Shown piece by piece: positions 60,541 to 64,000 of a stretch of DNA of 64,000 bases. The stretch's first letter is position 1. Each line of letters starts with the position of its first letter. Below the pieces are notes generated by a model, which searched no databases, had not been told where the DNA came from, and worked only from the letters and a program-made list of their open reading frames with translations. Made by a program: the position numbers and the translations under genes. Source of the DNA: Atrichornis clamosus (Eukaryota; Chordata; Aves; Passeriformes; Menuridae); assembly GCA_013400975.1 (NCBI GenBank), contig WBMZ01003230.1:283660-347659 (forward strand), written 5' to 3'.

Positions 60541-63500
60541 CAATGAGATGTTTGCTGAAGTGCCTGGCTTAGGCAAGCAAGTCTTGCCAGCCTTTTCCAG
60601 CAGACTGTGAGTACTTGGACAGCCAGTTACTGTAGCAAGTGCCTGCCCATGAATTATGGTACAGCTAATATCTGGGCTGTATACTTTACACCAATTCTTG
60701 GTTATTTACATACCAGCAAATGCAGAGTGGAGCCCACTGGGCAGACCTTATCACTGCCTCAGACTACCCAAGAGCATTGCTGTCACTTCATGCTAAAGAA
60801 GAAAACCTGCAGCTTGGCATGGCATGGCCATGCCCCAGGTGTGCCGGGCTCTGCAGAAGGGCGTAGCACAATCTGGCTTGGCCTTTGGGAGTTTTCCAGT
60901 GTGGAAGCTGAGGTATGTTTGCCCTCAACATGCACTATCATAGTGAAATTTATAAACTGTTTCACCTGAACAGTAAGTATTTCAGCAAATAATTTCAAAA
61001 TGGATTTTGAGAAGTGTGTTGGAGGTCTGATCTTGCAGAGGTTAAGGCAAACACCTAATTGCCCCAGTCATTTACAAAGAATTTGGGAGGCTAGTCATAG
61101 TAGAAAAGTTATGCACATAACTTATTTAAACATTTGCTAATTAAAATATTTAATTTTAATGGTTTATCTTGGCTCAAGTATGTCAATACATAGTTGCCAT
61201 TGTTCAATACTTAATACAGCAGTATATGTGTAAAACTGGTTTCATTTACTGTGGCAAAATTAACTTATCTTCCCTGTCTACAAACTGTTATACAATGCCT
61301 AGTAACGGGGGGGTAGGGTGAGGTGTATTTACAGTTGTCATTGCTCACCTATCCAGTAGATAGTTGCCTCGTATTATCACATGTAGAGCACCCCTCACAC
61401 CATAAAAAGCACACTGGCAGAAATGATCTGCCCAGTTAGGTGGGAAAAAAAAATGTGAAAGGAAATGGTACATACTGCACTTTGCATTCTTCCTTGCTAC
61501 ATGTGTGATTCAGAGAAAATAAAACATGCAGCTCAGAAAACTAGATTGTGTTGCACTGAGTACTATACTGCATATAGGAAGAAATTTATTTTTTAATTGG
61601 TAATTTTTTCTTTGGTGCAGATTTTAATTATTAAAACTGCACATTCCTAAGCCAAACTGCTTGGTTAGTGCAAGTAAGAATGCAATAAGAAGTATTAAGA
61701 ACTGTTAAGATTTATGAATGATGCAAACAACAATCTAGCTTTGCTTTAAACAACAAATCAAGGCACAAAATTTTTGTACAAAAAGTATAAATTATTGGGG
61801 TCTTAAGCAGAGAAAATCTAAAACCAGTAATCCTGACTTTTCCATTATGATTCTGGTTTTTTTCTGGTTTTTAAAATTTGAAAGAAAAAAATCCCAGAAG
61901 AGACACAACATGGAGCACCACAGCGTAGATATCTGTTGTCCAGGGAATTTTGGAAAGAACTTGCATGAGCTGGGCTGAGTGCAGAAATTATCAATACCAC
62001 CTCTGAATAGCAATGTAAACTTTTATGTTTGAGAGTCAAGACCTTTAGTCCAGTCAGATTTCTTAGGATTAAAAGTGTTAAGTAAATTTAGTGTGTTTTT
62101 TCTCTCCCTTAGAAACACAGATGTTTCTCTTCACATAAATAGACTTGAAACAGAAATACAGTAAGACATGGTACCACAGTCACATCACAAAAAAATAATT
62201 CATACTCTATTAGCTTTTGAAATTCCTTAAACACCATACACATAAACATTCAGTGACAATTTTTTTAATCCACTAACATGCTAAATAAATAAAGTTTATT
62301 AATTTTAAAGTAGCTTAATTCAACTTTTTCTTTGCATTTCTATATTTTACCAGAAGGAAAATTGCTTTAAGATTTTTTTTTTTATTATGACAAATTCTGA
62401 GAGGTATATAGGATGACCAAAAATCCTTTGCAAAGATATAATGTTGTGGCCAGAGAATTAATTTCAAATATATTTTCAAAGCCCATGAGGTCATTAAAAG
62501 GCTTCAGAAATATATCATTGTTGTCAAGTTGTGAGGACAAAAGAAGAAATATGAAGAGTGGCTAAAATCAGACATAAAAACAGAATCTTGAAGAGAGCAG
62601 GAAAGGGTAAAACCACACAGACCAAATAGTATGTATAGGTCACTTTTAGGTTTCTGGAGAAGGACTTTGCTGTTTATCAGTTTGTATCAGTTTTAAAGCA
62701 TCATAAAAGTTGAGCAACACATTATAAACTGATTAGTGTTGAGAAGTAATCACTGTGAAACTGCTTAATGACTGATTTCTTTCCCGTATCTTGCGTTAAA
62801 GTAATCTTTCACACTGAAAGAAATGCATATTACTTCCCTCTATACTTCCCTTGGGTTTACATGTACACCCTAAAACACACAGCAGTAGCACAACACCTTT
62901 GATGGACTCTGTTTTGAGCACCAATGGCTTTGCTTGCATTTAGGTATTTTTGCACATGAAGAGCTGACTTTCCTTGAGCAATTCCCTTTGGCAACTGGCA
63001 GCATCGTTTCCTTCCTGCTGGTCCTTCTGGGTACAAAGCAGGGGCAGGGCATGAAGCTGAACAGAGGGTAACACTGAAGAGAGTTGGAAGTCTTGGAACC
63101 AAGTTTTCTTCTGTGTTCACATCTTCTCTTTCAGCAGCCATTTGCTGCAGACTGTCAGGTGCTTTTTATCTCAGAAAAACTCAGAAAGGAAAATGGCATA
63201 AAATGAACACTAAAGCTAAAAACACTTCAAAGAACTAAGGGTGATTTGAATAGAGGAGTGTAAAAAGGGGCTGGAGGTCAAAAGCCAGGTTTGAGGATTA
63301 GATACAAAACAGTAGGAAAGAATGCAGCTGCAGGATCCTATAAGGCAGGAGCAGATATGGCCCGATAAGAAGCATTCACCAAGGTTATTCTCACTTTCTT
63401 TCCCAGAAACCCTTCAAATACAGGCTGTTCTGACTGTTGGGGACCTTCACTCCCCATTATGTGATCAAAATGCAAATATGTTATGTCACGACGGAAGTGC

Positions 63501-63940
63501 AGGTCTGTCCCCATGGGAGGTGTTGAGGATAGAAGACCCTTCCCTATCAGGACACTACCCAAAGGTTAGGCACAGGCACAGGTGGTGTACAGATTGATTT
63601 CATATGCATATGGCTCTTCGTAAGATTTCTGGTATTTAATTTTGCCTCTTTCTTAGACTAACAACTGAACATTTTCCCTTTTGTAGGGGCAAAGCAAAGG
63701 AAACCAAGAGTAAAAATCTGAGCAGAACTGGGTGCTCCACTGGTGGGGTCTTGGCCCTATGGTACAACACAAAATAAATAGGAACATGTCTAAGAATTGA
63801 AGTCCTGCAGAACATTCCTGGGCAGATACTGAGAGATTGATTATGTTAAAGCTCCCTCCTGCAAGTAGTACATGACAGAAAACCAATCCATGAATCTATA
63901 ACACAGAGTATTATAATAAGTTTCTTTCTTTCTCTTTATC
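60541..63940. other. AT-rich DNA downstream of the ZP relic
   Basis: No further ZP exon or other gene could be supported. Frames at 60607-60969, 62857-63141 (minus, true ATG) and 63322-63597 are unrecognised, and the last is opposed by an antisense frame. No polyadenylation-linked terminal exon could be assigned to the DMBT1-like locus. Confidence 0.5.
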
Positions 63941-64000
63941 TTTTCTTTTCTTTTCTTTTCTTTTCTTTTCTTTTCTTTTCTTTTCTTTTCTTTTCTTTTC
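63921..64000. repeat. (TTTTC)n microsatellite running off the window edge
   Basis: Irregular T/C units from 63921 become twelve perfect TTTTC pentamers from 63941 to the last base. The true length is unknown because the window ends inside the repeat. Confidence 0.95.

Noticed and set aside
62857..63141. 94-codon minus-strand frame with a true ATG
   Set aside because: No recognised domain, and a second register of the same strand is also open. Treated as chance.

Overview
This is vertebrate, almost certainly avian, nuclear DNA. It is AT-rich, intron- and intergene-like, and has no bacterial or phage gene structure. The transposons that can be recognised are short, old fragments of CR1 LINEs, whose 3' ends carry the bird-type ATTCTRTG signature, together with one endogenous-retrovirus LTR. 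That sparse, CR1-dominated repeat load is what bird genomes show. The species cannot be named from the sequence. Nearly all open reading frames in the window are short chance frames.

Layout. Bases 1 to about 50450 are essentially a gene desert. This stretch holds CR1 3' ends at 290-391 and 44640-44706, an ancient L2/MIR-like relic at 38224-38370, a textbook solo LTR at 38622-39234 flanked by a 5-bp target duplication, several microsatellites, three GC-rich patches (about 14420-14700, 22500-22800 and 23100-23540), and a pair of related unclassified sequences at 16681-16797 and 23881-24005. Bases 50455-57000 are richer in repeats: an opposed CR1 pair (50455-51130), a long CR1 3' end (51733-52375) and a composite CR1-like block (56481-56983). 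A minus-strand frame at 55236-55601 looks weakly cystatin/fetuin-like.

The one recognisable gene is on the plus strand between about 57217 and 60540. It is a DMBT1-like (hensin/gp340 family) locus with a scavenger-receptor cysteine-rich (SRCR) exon, up to three very short linker-type exons and the first part of a zona pellucida (ZP) domain. The SRCR exon and the ZP exon each carry a frameshift, the SRCR exon has lost its last cysteine, and the CUB domains and the C-terminal part of ZP are not visible. It reads as a decayed or truncated paralogue, although assembly errors (there is an N at 58650) cannot be ruled out. The window ends inside a (TTTTC)n microsatellite.

I found no CRISPR array, no tRNA or rRNA gene, and no convincing new biological system. 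The observations most worth following are the DMBT1-like relic with its short exons, the clean solo LTR, the repeat pair with an internal palindrome, and the possible cystatin-like frame.
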